A stretch of 64,000 nucleotides of DNA, from positions 8,368-72,367 of the forward strand of contig BCKQ01000026.1 of the NCBI GenBank assembly GCA_001600695.1, read 5' to 3'. Positions 55,219 through 64,000 of the stretch are shown here, piece by piece; positions within the stretch are counted from its first letter, which is position 1, and each line of letters starts with the position of its first letter. The translations under genes and the position numbers were made by a program. The notes below the pieces were generated by a model. That model ran no database searches. It was not told the origin of the DNA and saw only the letters and a list, made by a program, of their open reading frames with translations. The DNA comes from Ascoidea asiatica (taxonomy: Eukaryota; Ascomycota; Saccharomycetes; Ascoideales; Ascoideaceae).

Positions 55219-57072
55219 ATGTCTTCAATTAAAGAAATTCCCGTTATTGCTGCTATTGATATTGGTACAACTTCAACAAGAGCAATTATATTTGATCGTA
55301 ATGGTAAAGAAGTTGCAAAACATCAAATTGAATATTCAACTTCTGCAAGTTTAAACAAATCAAATACAAGTGATGATGATAATTCTATTAATTCAAGTAA
55401 TTCAAATGATATAATCTTCTCTGCAGAAGGTATTGCAATTACTGAAACTTCAGATTTAATTATTGAAGATATTCATAGAAATAATTTACAAAATTCTGAA
55501 CCAACTTTACAATTTCCTCAACCTGGTTGGGTTGAATGTAAACCTGTTAATATTTTAGCAAATGCAATTCAATGTTTAGCTTCAATCTTAGTTACTTTAA
55601 CAAATTTAGAAGAAAAAAATTCAATAAAATATAAAATTAATGGTGTCGGTATAACAAATATGAGGGAAACAACTTTGATTTGGAGTAAAAAAACTGGTTT
55701 ACCTTTATATAATGGTATTGTTTGGTCTGATACAAGAACAACAAAAACTGTCGAAGAATTTAAAGAAAAAAATTCAAAAGCTGATATTGAAAATGCAAGA
55801 AGAATATCTGGTTTACCACCTTCAACATATTTTTCAAGTGCAAAACTAAAATGGTTATTAGAAAATGTACCTGAAATCAAAGAAATCTATGAAAATAATG
55901 ATAAAACTGCTGATGACAAATTAATGTTTGGTACTGTTGATACTTGGTTAATTTATAATTTAACAAAGAAAAAAAATTTCATAACTGATGTTACAAATGC
56001 TTCAAGAACTATGTTTATGAATTTAGAAACAAAAAATTATGATGAAAGTTTATTCAAATTATGGGATATAGATTCTAAAAAAATTGAATTTCCTGAAATT
56101 AAATCATGTTCTGAAGTATATGGATATTTTAAATTACCAGATTTATCAAACTTGAATTATAATTTAAATTTATCAAAAGAGGCTAAAAATTCAATTGAAT
56201 ATTATTTAAGTTCAAAAATAGGAAAAGAAATTCCAATTTGTTCTTCAATCGGTGATCAATCTGCTTCTTTAGTTGGTTTATTGTCTTTCAAAAAAGGTAA
56301 TGCTAAATCCACTTATGGTACAGGTGCTTTTGTTTTATATAATACTGGTAAAGAAAAAATTATTAGTGAACATGGAGCTTTAACAACGTTTGGTTATTGG
56401 TTTCCATCAATTGAACCAAAGCCAATATATGCTTTAGAAGGTTCAGTTGCAGTTGCAGGATCTGTGGTTCAATGGTTAAGAGATAATTTAAAATTAATCA
56501 AAACTGCAAGCGATGTTGGTCCATTAGCTTCTCAAGTTAAAGATACAGGTGGAGTTGTATTTGTACCATGTTTTTCAGGTTTATATTCACCATATTGGGA
56601 TCCAAATGCAAGAGGTACAATTTTTGGGTTAACACAATATACAAATGCAAGTCATATTGCAAAAGCTTCAATCTATGGAGTTGCAAATATGATTAGAAGT
56701 ATTTTGAAAGTTATGGAAAATGATGCAAAAGTTCCATTAACAGATTTAAATGTTGATGGAGGTATGTCAAAATCAGATGAAGTTATGCAAATCCAAGCTG
56801 ATGTATTAGGACCTTGTGTTACAATCCAAAGAGCTGCAAATGCTGAATGTACTGCCTTAGGAGCAGCNATCGCTGCTGGATTAGCCTTTAAAGATCCTGA
56901 AAAAAGACTTTGGAAAGATTTAGATGATGTTATTGAATGTATTAGAGGTGATTTAGATGAAAAAACTGTCAAAAATAATCAGTATGTTGCTAAGATGTCA
57001 GATGAAGAAAGAAGAAAAGGATGGGATTTATGGGAAAGAGCTGTTGAAAGAACAATGAATTGGTTAAATTAA
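55219..57072 (+). CDS. GUT1: Glycerol kinase
   Basis: 617 residues, FGGY family, complete. It phosphorylates glycerol with ATP to glycerol-3-phosphate in the cytosol. Motifs: AAIDIGTTSTRAIIFD at the N-terminus (phosphate 1), NMRETTLIW (the family's NQRET glycerol-contact motif, with Met for Gln), GTVDTWLIYNLT, DVTNASRTMFMN, GDQSASLVG, KSTYGTGAFVLYNTG, then FVPCFSGLYSPYWDPNARG and DGGMSKSDEVMQIQADVLG in the C-terminal half. A ~45-residue Ser/Asn/Asp insert follows the first motif (residues ~38-82), as in other yeast Gut1 proteins. No CTG codons were noticed and the codon use looks biased, which suggests high expression. Confidence 0.97.
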   Translation: MSSIKEIPVIAAIDIGTTSTRAIIFDRNGKEVAKHQIEYSTSASLNKSNTSDDDNSINSSNSNDIIFSAEGIAITETSDLIIEDIHRNNLQNSEPTLQFPQPGWVECKPVNILANAIQCLASILVTLTNLEEKNSIKYKINGVGITNMRETTLIWSKKTGLPLYNGIVWSDTRTTKTVEEFKEKNSKADIENARRISGLPPSTYFSSAKLKWLLENVPEIKEIYENNDKTADDKLMFGTVDTWLIYNLTKKKNFITDVTNASRTMFMNLETKNYDESLFKLWDIDSKKIEFPEIKSCSEVYGYFKLPDLSNLNYNLNLSKEAKNSIEYYLSSKIGKEIPICSSIGDQSASLVGLLSFKKGNAKSTYGTGAFVLYNTGKEKIISEHGALTTFGYWFPSIEPKPIYALEGSVAVAGSVVQWLRDNLKLIKTASDVGPLASQVKDTGGVVFVPCFSGLYSPYWDPNARGTIFGLTQYTNASHIAKASIYGVANMIRSILKVMENDAKVPLTDLNVDGGMSKSDEVMQIQADVLGPCVTIQRAANAECTALGAXIAAGLAFKDPEKRLWKDLDDVIECIRGDLDEKTVKNNQYVAKMSDEERRKGWDLWERAVERTMNWLN

Positions 57073-57459
57073 TTCAACCAGTTTTTATTTTTATATTTAT
57101 TCAATATCTTATTTGTTTTTTTGTTCTTGTGATTTATTTATATACATGCTTACCCTCCTTTTTTTAGTTCTCTCTATTTTGTTTTTTTGTTTGAGTTTAT
57201 TTAATGAATGAATATGATTCAATGATTCCATTTCTAATAGTTTGTATACTGTATAATTATTAATATTTTTAGTATGAATAAAACAACATGACCCAGTTTC
57301 CTGAATTCAAGCAGTGCTATGCACCATTTCTCAGGGTCCTAAACTTATGCATCAATACCACAACGGTGGTAGAACCTAAATCTTGGCAGATCTTTGAATA
57401 AAACTAGCGACAAAATAATAATCAGTGCCCATTAACTTTCTTTTATAATCCATGCTTAG
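57073..57459. other. GUT1 downstream region
   Basis: 387 bp of T-rich 3' DNA. No further feature seen. The right-hand inverted-repeat array begins shortly after. Confidence 0.5.
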
Positions 57460-58870
57460 GATGGTTAATCGATCCTTTAAGATTCTTCTTACCCATTTGA
57501 AACTTCTGGATGAAATTGGAAAATCTATTCCTTTCATAAATATATTTAAAAAAATACTTTGTTACAGTCAAAATTCTCCTTTTGGGAAAAATAGTTCAAA
57601 ATATAATCCCTATTGTTCTTATAAAGACTCAACAAGAAAATAATCTCCTAAACATTCTCCTAACTTCATTTTCAAGTCTGGATCAAATTGGGTATGAAAC
57701 TCGTCAGGTTTAGTAATAGTTTTTTGATATCGTTAAGAACATCGTTGCTTTTACCAGCCACATGATTAGATTTATCACGCAAATAATTAGTTAAATAATT
57801 AGTTAAATAATTTTTACATATTTCAATCAAGTCACTATTTTTCATATTCATACCTTTTGGAATAAATAATAGCTTAATTTTACGTAAATGCTAATTACCA
57901 AAAATAAACAAACTGTAATACAATCTTTTAAATCTTTCCTTTATTTGGATTAATTAAGCAATTGATCCTAAGTTGTGATAATCCATTGTGGCCAACGTAT
58001 TTCCATTGTTAATATAATATGTTTTTAAAGCCTTATTCAAATAAGTAAGTAAATAAAAAAGTTTATTCATTTTAAAATTTTTCTCATCCTATAAACCATT
58101 TCTTTTTTTTTTTACGTATTAGCAAATTAATCTTTTAACATTTTAAATAGATAAATCAATAATATTTGTATTAAATTTCATCTAATCATAAGTTACACTC
58201 AACCTTTTGAAGAATTCATTATTCCTGTCCAATAAATCGTCAATTCTTAGTTCAATTTCCTCAACAATTATTTTAGACTAGCCAGTATGTTCTTTACCGT
58301 TTGTTTTATTTTTCAACCAAAATTCATCAAATACAGTTTCACTAATATTTTGAGTTTCACAAATCATACTATTGATTTTATTAATTTTGATTTTATTGGA
58401 TTTGATTTCTCCTAGTATTTCATAACTTGAAATTTTACTTAAATCATAACTTTAAAAAATGAAATTGATTTGAATTAAAGATTTTATTATATCCACAAAT
58501 TTCATAAATAATTCTAAATTTTCTTTTTCCTTTGTTGTTTTCAACTCTTTTATTTCTACCCAAAATTTTAATTTTTTTTTGAATCGCATCATTTAAAATT
58601 TCTGAAATTCGGACTAAAATTTATAATATCACTAACTAATTTATTTCTATCTTTAATTTCCAATGATGATTATTTAAATTTATAATAATTAATTTCATTG
58701 AAAGTTTGTTCAATTAGTAAATATATAATTNAAAATGCTTTTTTGATGCCTAATAAATCATCAGGATCATTTATATTTTGAAATTCCAAATTCTTATTAT
58801 TATTATTGAATGTTGTTTGTAAAGGGTTAGATCTCAAAATTGATTTTAAATTTTCAGATTTTAAATACAT
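57460..58870 (-). pseudogene. Decayed paralogue of the unknown large gene
   Basis: On the minus strand the 3' ~420 bp (57490-57930) align clearly with the C-terminal coding end of the large gene at 60730-61170, including the tail coding for LLDEIGKSIPF-like residues and the repeated AATAATTAGTTAA block. 58190-58400 aligns with the left-hand fragment 15600-15820. Many stops and frameshifts. It is too diverged to be a recent copy. Confidence 0.6.
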
Positions 58871-59626
58871 TTCGTCCCGGTTATGGACAAATTTTCAAAT
58901 AATTATCAAATTCAATATCATTTGAAATTGAATTATTATTTTCAATGAAATATACTGCTATAATAATGTTTTAGTAACGTTTTTTCATAGATTTGAATTT
59001 CAATGAATTTATTTGAAGAAGAACTTTCATTAACAATTATTTTATCAGAATTATTTTGATTTTTTGAGTTTATACTATCAGCGCTTAAAGCATTTTGAGA
59101 ATTTTCTTCTTCTTCTTCTTTTTCTTCTTCGTCGTCGTCTTCTTCAGAGTTTGTATAGTATTAAAAAAACCAAGGTTTATCAAGTGAAGCCTTTACACTG
59201 CTACGGTCAAGTCCTATTAAATTCTCCAATTCATCGTCCAAGTCTGTAATATAACTGCACCAGAAACCATTTTTTTATTATATTCTGTCTGTAGAAATGG
59301 CAATTGAATTCCTGGAAGTAAACAATCATAAACAAAAACCAACTTCTTTTGCCTCTTTCGCCTCTTGGAGATGGGTGTAACGTTTGCAAATCATCAAGCA
59401 TANAAGTCACGTGCTATATTAAGCGATAAGAAGAGCTNTAAGCTTATTACGAGAGCTTTATCTTACGATAAGATAAGATTCTTATCATTATAACATTATG
59501 AAAAGAAGCTTCTTTTACAGACACGAAGAAAAAGATTGTTTTCAGTGGAAACTATTCATCAAGTTTCAATAGTTTTTGATCTTTGATCTCACATATATGA
59601 GATTAATCTAGAGTACTTTTTATAAA
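58871..59626. other. Spacer inside the right-hand array
   Basis: 750 bp. A TTCTTC/GTCGTC repeat lies at 59100-59140 and CACGTG at 59408-59413. GCTTATTACGAGAGCTTTATC-type words near 59440-59480 are partly self-repeating (CTTATC/GATAAG). No gene. Confidence 0.4.
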
Positions 59627-60545
59627 ATGTTCATTCTCAGAAATATATTCATAATAGTTTCTTGTTTAATAATCAGTGATGGCGCTTCTAGTATTTACAA
59701 TATTAAAGTGGAAAATTAACTGAAAAATAAATTCCAGAATTAAAATCAAAATGATGATACAAATGATAATTGAAATAATCTTATAAGCTGTTATTCAATT
59801 TCAGTTTATTCAAAAATAATCGAAAGGCTAATATTACATGGTTTATGGCCTGATAATTGTGATGGTTCTTTTGATAGTGAAAATAATCAATAAATTTTGC
59901 TAAATAAAATATTAAAAGTTTGAAAAAATTATAATCGTAATGATGAAAAATTATTGAAACATGATAATAAGCATGGTACTTGTATTAAGACTTTAGATAA
60001 AAATTTGTTCGATAATTATTAACCCTATANAAACTTTGAAATTATAAAATTTTTTAATGTAACAATGAATGTATTTGAATATTTAAATACTTTCAAATTT
60101 TTGGAATCTGAAACATTTTACATTTATTAACCGAAACTTATACAAAGATCCTCCAAAAGATTATTTGCCACTAAATAAACCTTCGATAATACTGCCTGGT
60201 TTACCAGATAAAAAACCTTTATATCCTAATTATAAAAAAGGTTATACAGNAAAATCGTTGAAATTTTGGTGGTTTGATCTATTATGTTCTAGAGGATATT
60301 TTTATTTAGATAAAAATTCATTTTATTTTTTTTTGGATTTGTAATAATAAATCTTCTATTACTTAAAATCAATCTGGTTTTAATAAATCTAATAATATAT
60401 TTAGTAATGATGATATTAATAGTTTTATTGCTTATCAAAAAGCAAATCAATGTCTCAGGAATCAATTATTGGAATGTTAAAAATAATAATAGTATCATAT
60501 TACTTATAATTTAAATTTGAGATCCAAACAGATTACTTGAATAAA
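59627..60545 (+). pseudogene. Secreted RNase T2 pseudogene
   Basis: Starts with an ATG and a signal-peptide-like stretch (FILRNIFIIVSCLIISDGAS), then a stop. The first active-site box is intact as LHGLWPDNCDGSF (59835-59873), and the second survives as HDNKHGTC (59958-59981). A later block LPGLPDKKP-like (60190) and the C-terminal part align with 14830-15385. At least five in-frame stops are present, one of them TGA where the left copy has TGG. RNase T2 enzymes degrade RNA in vacuole or outside the cell (yeast Rny1). This copy is dead. It converges on the large gene to its right. Confidence 0.75.
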
Positions 60546-60677
60546 ATTAAACTTAAAAATCAATTGCAATTTACCGTTTTAAAACCTAAGTTATTTATAA
60601 TTTCATACTATGAATTATAATAATGAGTTTGGTAAATCAGATTAATAATTTGTTCTATTCAAATTATATATTCAGCT

Positions 60678-63600
60678 TTATTTGTAGAGCCTGAAGTGCT
60701 TAATTAACTCCCCAAGGCATTTTTTGCCCATTTCAAACTTTTGGATAAATTTGGATAATCTAGTCTTTTCATGAATGTATTTAAAAAATAATTTGTTANA
60801 GTCATAATTCTCCTTTTGTGAAAAATAATCCACAATATAATCACAATTGTTCTTATAAAGACTTAACAAAAAAATAATTTTTTGAACATTCACTAACTTC
60901 ATTTTCAATTCTGAGTAAAATTGGGTATGAAACTCTGTATGTTCAACAACTGATTTTGTGATATCAAAAAATANATCTTCACAGCTGGCAGCGATATGAA
61001 TAAAATCATCACGTAAATAATTATTTAGATAATTTTTGCATATTTCAATTAAATCTGTATCTTCCATATCCTTACTCTTTATAATAAATAATAGGATAAA
61101 TTTCACGAAATGCAAATTATTAAAATTGAACAAACTGAAATACAGTTTCTTAAGTCTTTCTCTAATTTGTTCTAATTTTTCAGTTGGGNTTAAATCGTAA
61201 GAATCTATAGATACTAAACAATTATTAGCATCACTAATATATTCTTTGAAACNTGAGTCATAGATGGAATTCAATCTTTGAATTAATTTAAACCTATCAA
61301 TATATTCCGTATTTTCTATTTCAGCTTCAATTCTGAAATACTGGTAATAAGTTTTTTCAAATTTCTCAGCTTCTTTNAAAGAACTAGAAATGCTTCTAAA
61401 AAGACCAGCCATATTACGAGCTAAAAGGAATGAAAAGAAATATTCCAAAGCTTGTTTATCATTTGATTTTACTTTAAAATAGTCACTAAGCTTATGGATT
61501 AAAATAAAGCGATGTACTAGATTTAATTCAGCATCAAATATTAAAGGCTCAACTTGCCAACCATCTCTACTAAATTCGGCTTCATGATTATCTGAATAAA
61601 ATAAAAAACAGTACCTAAAAGAAATACAATTATCTTTTTTATGGGATAAATCGAAGTAAAAATAGTAGGATTTGTTAAGACTGAAAATTCCATTGAAATT
61701 TCTTCCTTGAAAAATTTTAGCAATAAAACCATTATCAGCTTGAAGCAAAAAGTCTTTTATTTTCCCCATCTCCCTGATCATTTTTAGTTGCCCATTATTT
61801 TCTTCTGCGATGATAACAGATCTACAGGATTGTAGTACAACAATATTTTTATTCTTTTTATTTCTCGGAGGNATAATATAAAAGTTATAACTCTGATAAG
61901 GGTGATCATTAGCTTTATCAATACCTTTATCAATATCTTTTAGTTCATAAATATCATTATCAATCAAACTAAACAANGCATTATCGATTCCACCTTTTCT
62001 CAATTTAATATCATTAGTTAACTTTCTAGTAAGTTGAGTCACCGAGTAGGAGTTATTTAAATATTGATTTACTAATTCACTAGACTCTGTTTCTTTTACT
62101 TTAAATTTTGCTGATTCTGATTGCAACTGCTGAAGAGAGAATNGTTCTNTATTGTTTTTTGATTTTTTAAATAGGNATGACTTCATATTTAAGCGAAGCA
62201 AAGATCTACTAACCTTATTTATATCCAACTTCGATGCATTTTTATAAAATGCTAGCAATAGTCTGAGAGTTGAATNACTGTGAAAATTCCAATATTCAAA
62301 NTTATGATAAAGANTGGTTATTTNACTGTCAATTTTTGAAGAGAAATTATCTTTGAAAGGTAATTTTTTATGAATACCAGTTTTAAATTCAATTGTTAAA
62401 TTATGAGCAATTTCAACAACTTTTTTTATTGCTCGAAGACTTCGAGTAAGTTCATCAATATGTTCTAAATTATAAAGTAAAGTTGAATCCATATTAAACT
62501 CATTCTTTAAGTTACTTATATCAAGACCGAATGAAATTAAATGATATTTCAACCAATCGAAATCATCATATGCGTAAAAGATAAATTTGGAGTTATTAAT
62601 ATCATCATGGGCTATTGTTATACCCACAGAAAAGTCAGGAAATGTAACTTGGTAAATTTGACTTATTTTATGAAACATTATGGGATTGTTTATTGTAAGA
62701 TTAAAATTATTGTCCCAAGCAGTTTCTATTATAAAGGTATCAAATATCAATAAAAGATGATACAGTTCATCACTTGATTTTAGCCTAAACGCAGAGTGAA
62801 AATATCNCATAGATCCATTTGAATCAATTAAGACTTCGATGATAGGATGTTCATAAAAACCTGAAATCAGTTTAGTAAAATATTCTTGCTCTATTTCATC
62901 TAGGTCAAGGAGTTTCTTTTGAAATTTATTTGACCTCAAATAGGCAATTTCTTCATTGAAATATTCTGATTTATATTTTAAAAATTCGATTAGTGGTAAA
63001 ATAATGTTTTGTGGCTGACTCATGTAATCTTCAATATAGTATTCATGTAGACTATAAAATCCACTATCAACAATCATTTGAAAGAAAGTACAAATTTTAT
63101 ACCTTTTAAAATTTGCGTAAATGACATTGAAGAATGACTCGAATTCACCAAAATTTCCATCAATCTCAAACTCAATTTTTATTGTAAAAAGTACTTCGCG
63201 ATAAAATTTTTTAAATACTCCTGCCAAACCATTATCAATTGGTGAGCACCAAAAATCAAATTTTTTGAAATTGTCATAAAAATTTACAATCGAGGTAATT
63301 GTGTTAATGAAGATATAAAGTTGTTTACCAAGTTTCAAGTTCCCTTCAAGATCATCATCTCTAGAATATAAATCAATGTCATCATAACCATCAGAATCAT
63401 TTATATCCACACTAAAATCGATCAGGTCATCAACAAAGTTTAAAAAATAGGATAGCAAATAATAAAAAAACCGATAAATTCTAGTATCACTGTTTAAATA
63501 TATATCCCATGTGTTGGGAAACCTAAAAATATCAGTGATAATATCCAAGAGATAATCAGTGCCAAAATACTCATCGAGAGAATATAGTTTTCCCTCTTCG

Positions 63601-63758
63601 TCAATACAGAAATGACGAGAAGTGAAATGCAAACAAACTTCAAGACCGGGGTTGACCCGTTCACGACCATTAAATGCAAGCCTTGGATACTTTTTGAAAT
63701 TTTTTTCTGTTGCAGTTCTGCTTGGATCATCGGGTGGTCCATGAGGAACGTATTCATC
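60678..63758 (-). pseudogene. Unknown large protein, inverted-repeat family, copy 2 (start lost)
   Basis: The frame is open for ~1025 codons from 63758 to the TAA at 60678 and is collinear with 11501-14683. The DNA that holds the start and the first ~30 codons in copy 1 is missing: the frame begins at a DEY..HGPP-like stretch, and no in-frame ATG follows until far inside (about residue 200). Two ATGs at 63755-63760 are out of frame. The C-terminal half (62405 to ~60795) is nearly identical to copy 1, the N-terminal half much less so. Either a pseudogene kept open by gene conversion or a gene with an unseen spliced start. Confidence 0.65.
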
Positions 63759-64000
63759 ATTAATATAAATTTAATTTAGTTCATTTCAAGAAAAGGTGTA
63801 TTGTTCTGGATTATATATCTTCAATGGGATCTTCATATTAATTCCAGATGTTATATTAATCTCCAGCTTACAGGACTTTGTTCATAAGCTATTTAAATAC
63901 CAAAATAGTGTTTATCTTAGTCAGCACTAACATTGTGCTACTACTCACTCTAATAGCATATTTAAACTAATATAAGAATCAATCCTCTTAAACATATATT
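63759..64000. other. Right edge, upstream of copy 2
   Basis: AT-rich. The first ~80 bp are related to the DNA just upstream of copy 1 (about 11400-11460). No gene. The true end of the inverted repeat may lie here or beyond the window. Confidence 0.4.

Noticed and set aside
59408-59500. Point centromere beginning with the CACGTG box
   Set aside because: No CDEIII-like CCGAA core lies at the right distance after an AT tract. The CACGTG boxes in the window are scattered in promoters.
1-64000. tRNA or rRNA genes and CRISPR arrays
   Set aside because: I saw no tRNA A/B-box pair with a foldable body, no rRNA stretch and no regularly spaced repeat-spacer pattern. The only tRNA-like sequence is the 12-nt primer site at 4547.

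Overview
The window is nuclear DNA of a very AT-rich budding yeast (Saccharomycotina). The evidence is the gene content (PUT1, GUT1, MCP1, STE20, MGS1, an ADR1/RSF2-type factor, a MATa1 homeodomain gene), mostly intron-free genes with long Asn runs, splice sites of the yeast GTATGT / CTAAC type, and a Ty3/gypsy element primed by initiator tRNA-Met. I cannot name the genus. CTG mixes with TTA/TTG/CTC at equivalent positions of one repeat, which favours CTG = Leu.

Layout. 1-11.1 kb is retroelement DNA. A broken gag of one element lies on the minus strand at the left edge, and a degenerate but structurally complete Ty3/gypsy element occupies 4346-11081, with LTRs, primer site, polypurine tract and a perfect 5-bp target duplication. 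11.5-15.8 kb and 57.5-63.8 kb are two mirror-image arrays. Each holds a ~1000-codon unknown gene, an RNase T2 pseudogene and a decayed paralogue of the unknown gene. They form a large inverted repeat around ~41.6 kb of otherwise single-copy DNA, and a ~1.6 kb near-identical tract shows recent exchange between the arms.

The single-copy segment reads: proline dehydrogenase (-), a class-II eIF4E/4EHP (+), a divergent Mgs1/WRNIP1 AAA protein (+), a GPI-type wall protein (-), an ADR1/RSF2-type zinc-finger factor (+), an HMG-box gene that looks mating-type related (-), a BAR/PH/ArfGAP/ankyrin protein (+), a Ste20-type PAK kinase (+), a two-intron MATa1 homeodomain gene (-), a Gip3/Her1-like LRR protein (+), Mcp1 (-), an aquaglyceroporin (-) and glycerol kinase (+).

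Two functional groupings stand out. First, a likely mating-type region runs from 31.4 to 45.0 kb. The a1 homeodomain gene and an HMG-box (a2-like, possibly alpha1-like) gene are split by ~12 kb that contains STE20 and an ArfGAP gene. The same interval carries the remains of a hAT transposase and a small element with terminal inverted repeats, and the whole region lies between the inverted repeats. Second, aquaglyceroporin and glycerol kinase are divergent neighbours, a glycerol-uptake pair like bacterial glpF-glpK, with an ADR1/RSF2-type regulator on the same segment.

Scattered N bases limit base-level calls. Many in the inverted-repeat genes fall at the same position in both copies, which suggests masking of sites where reads from the copies disagree.
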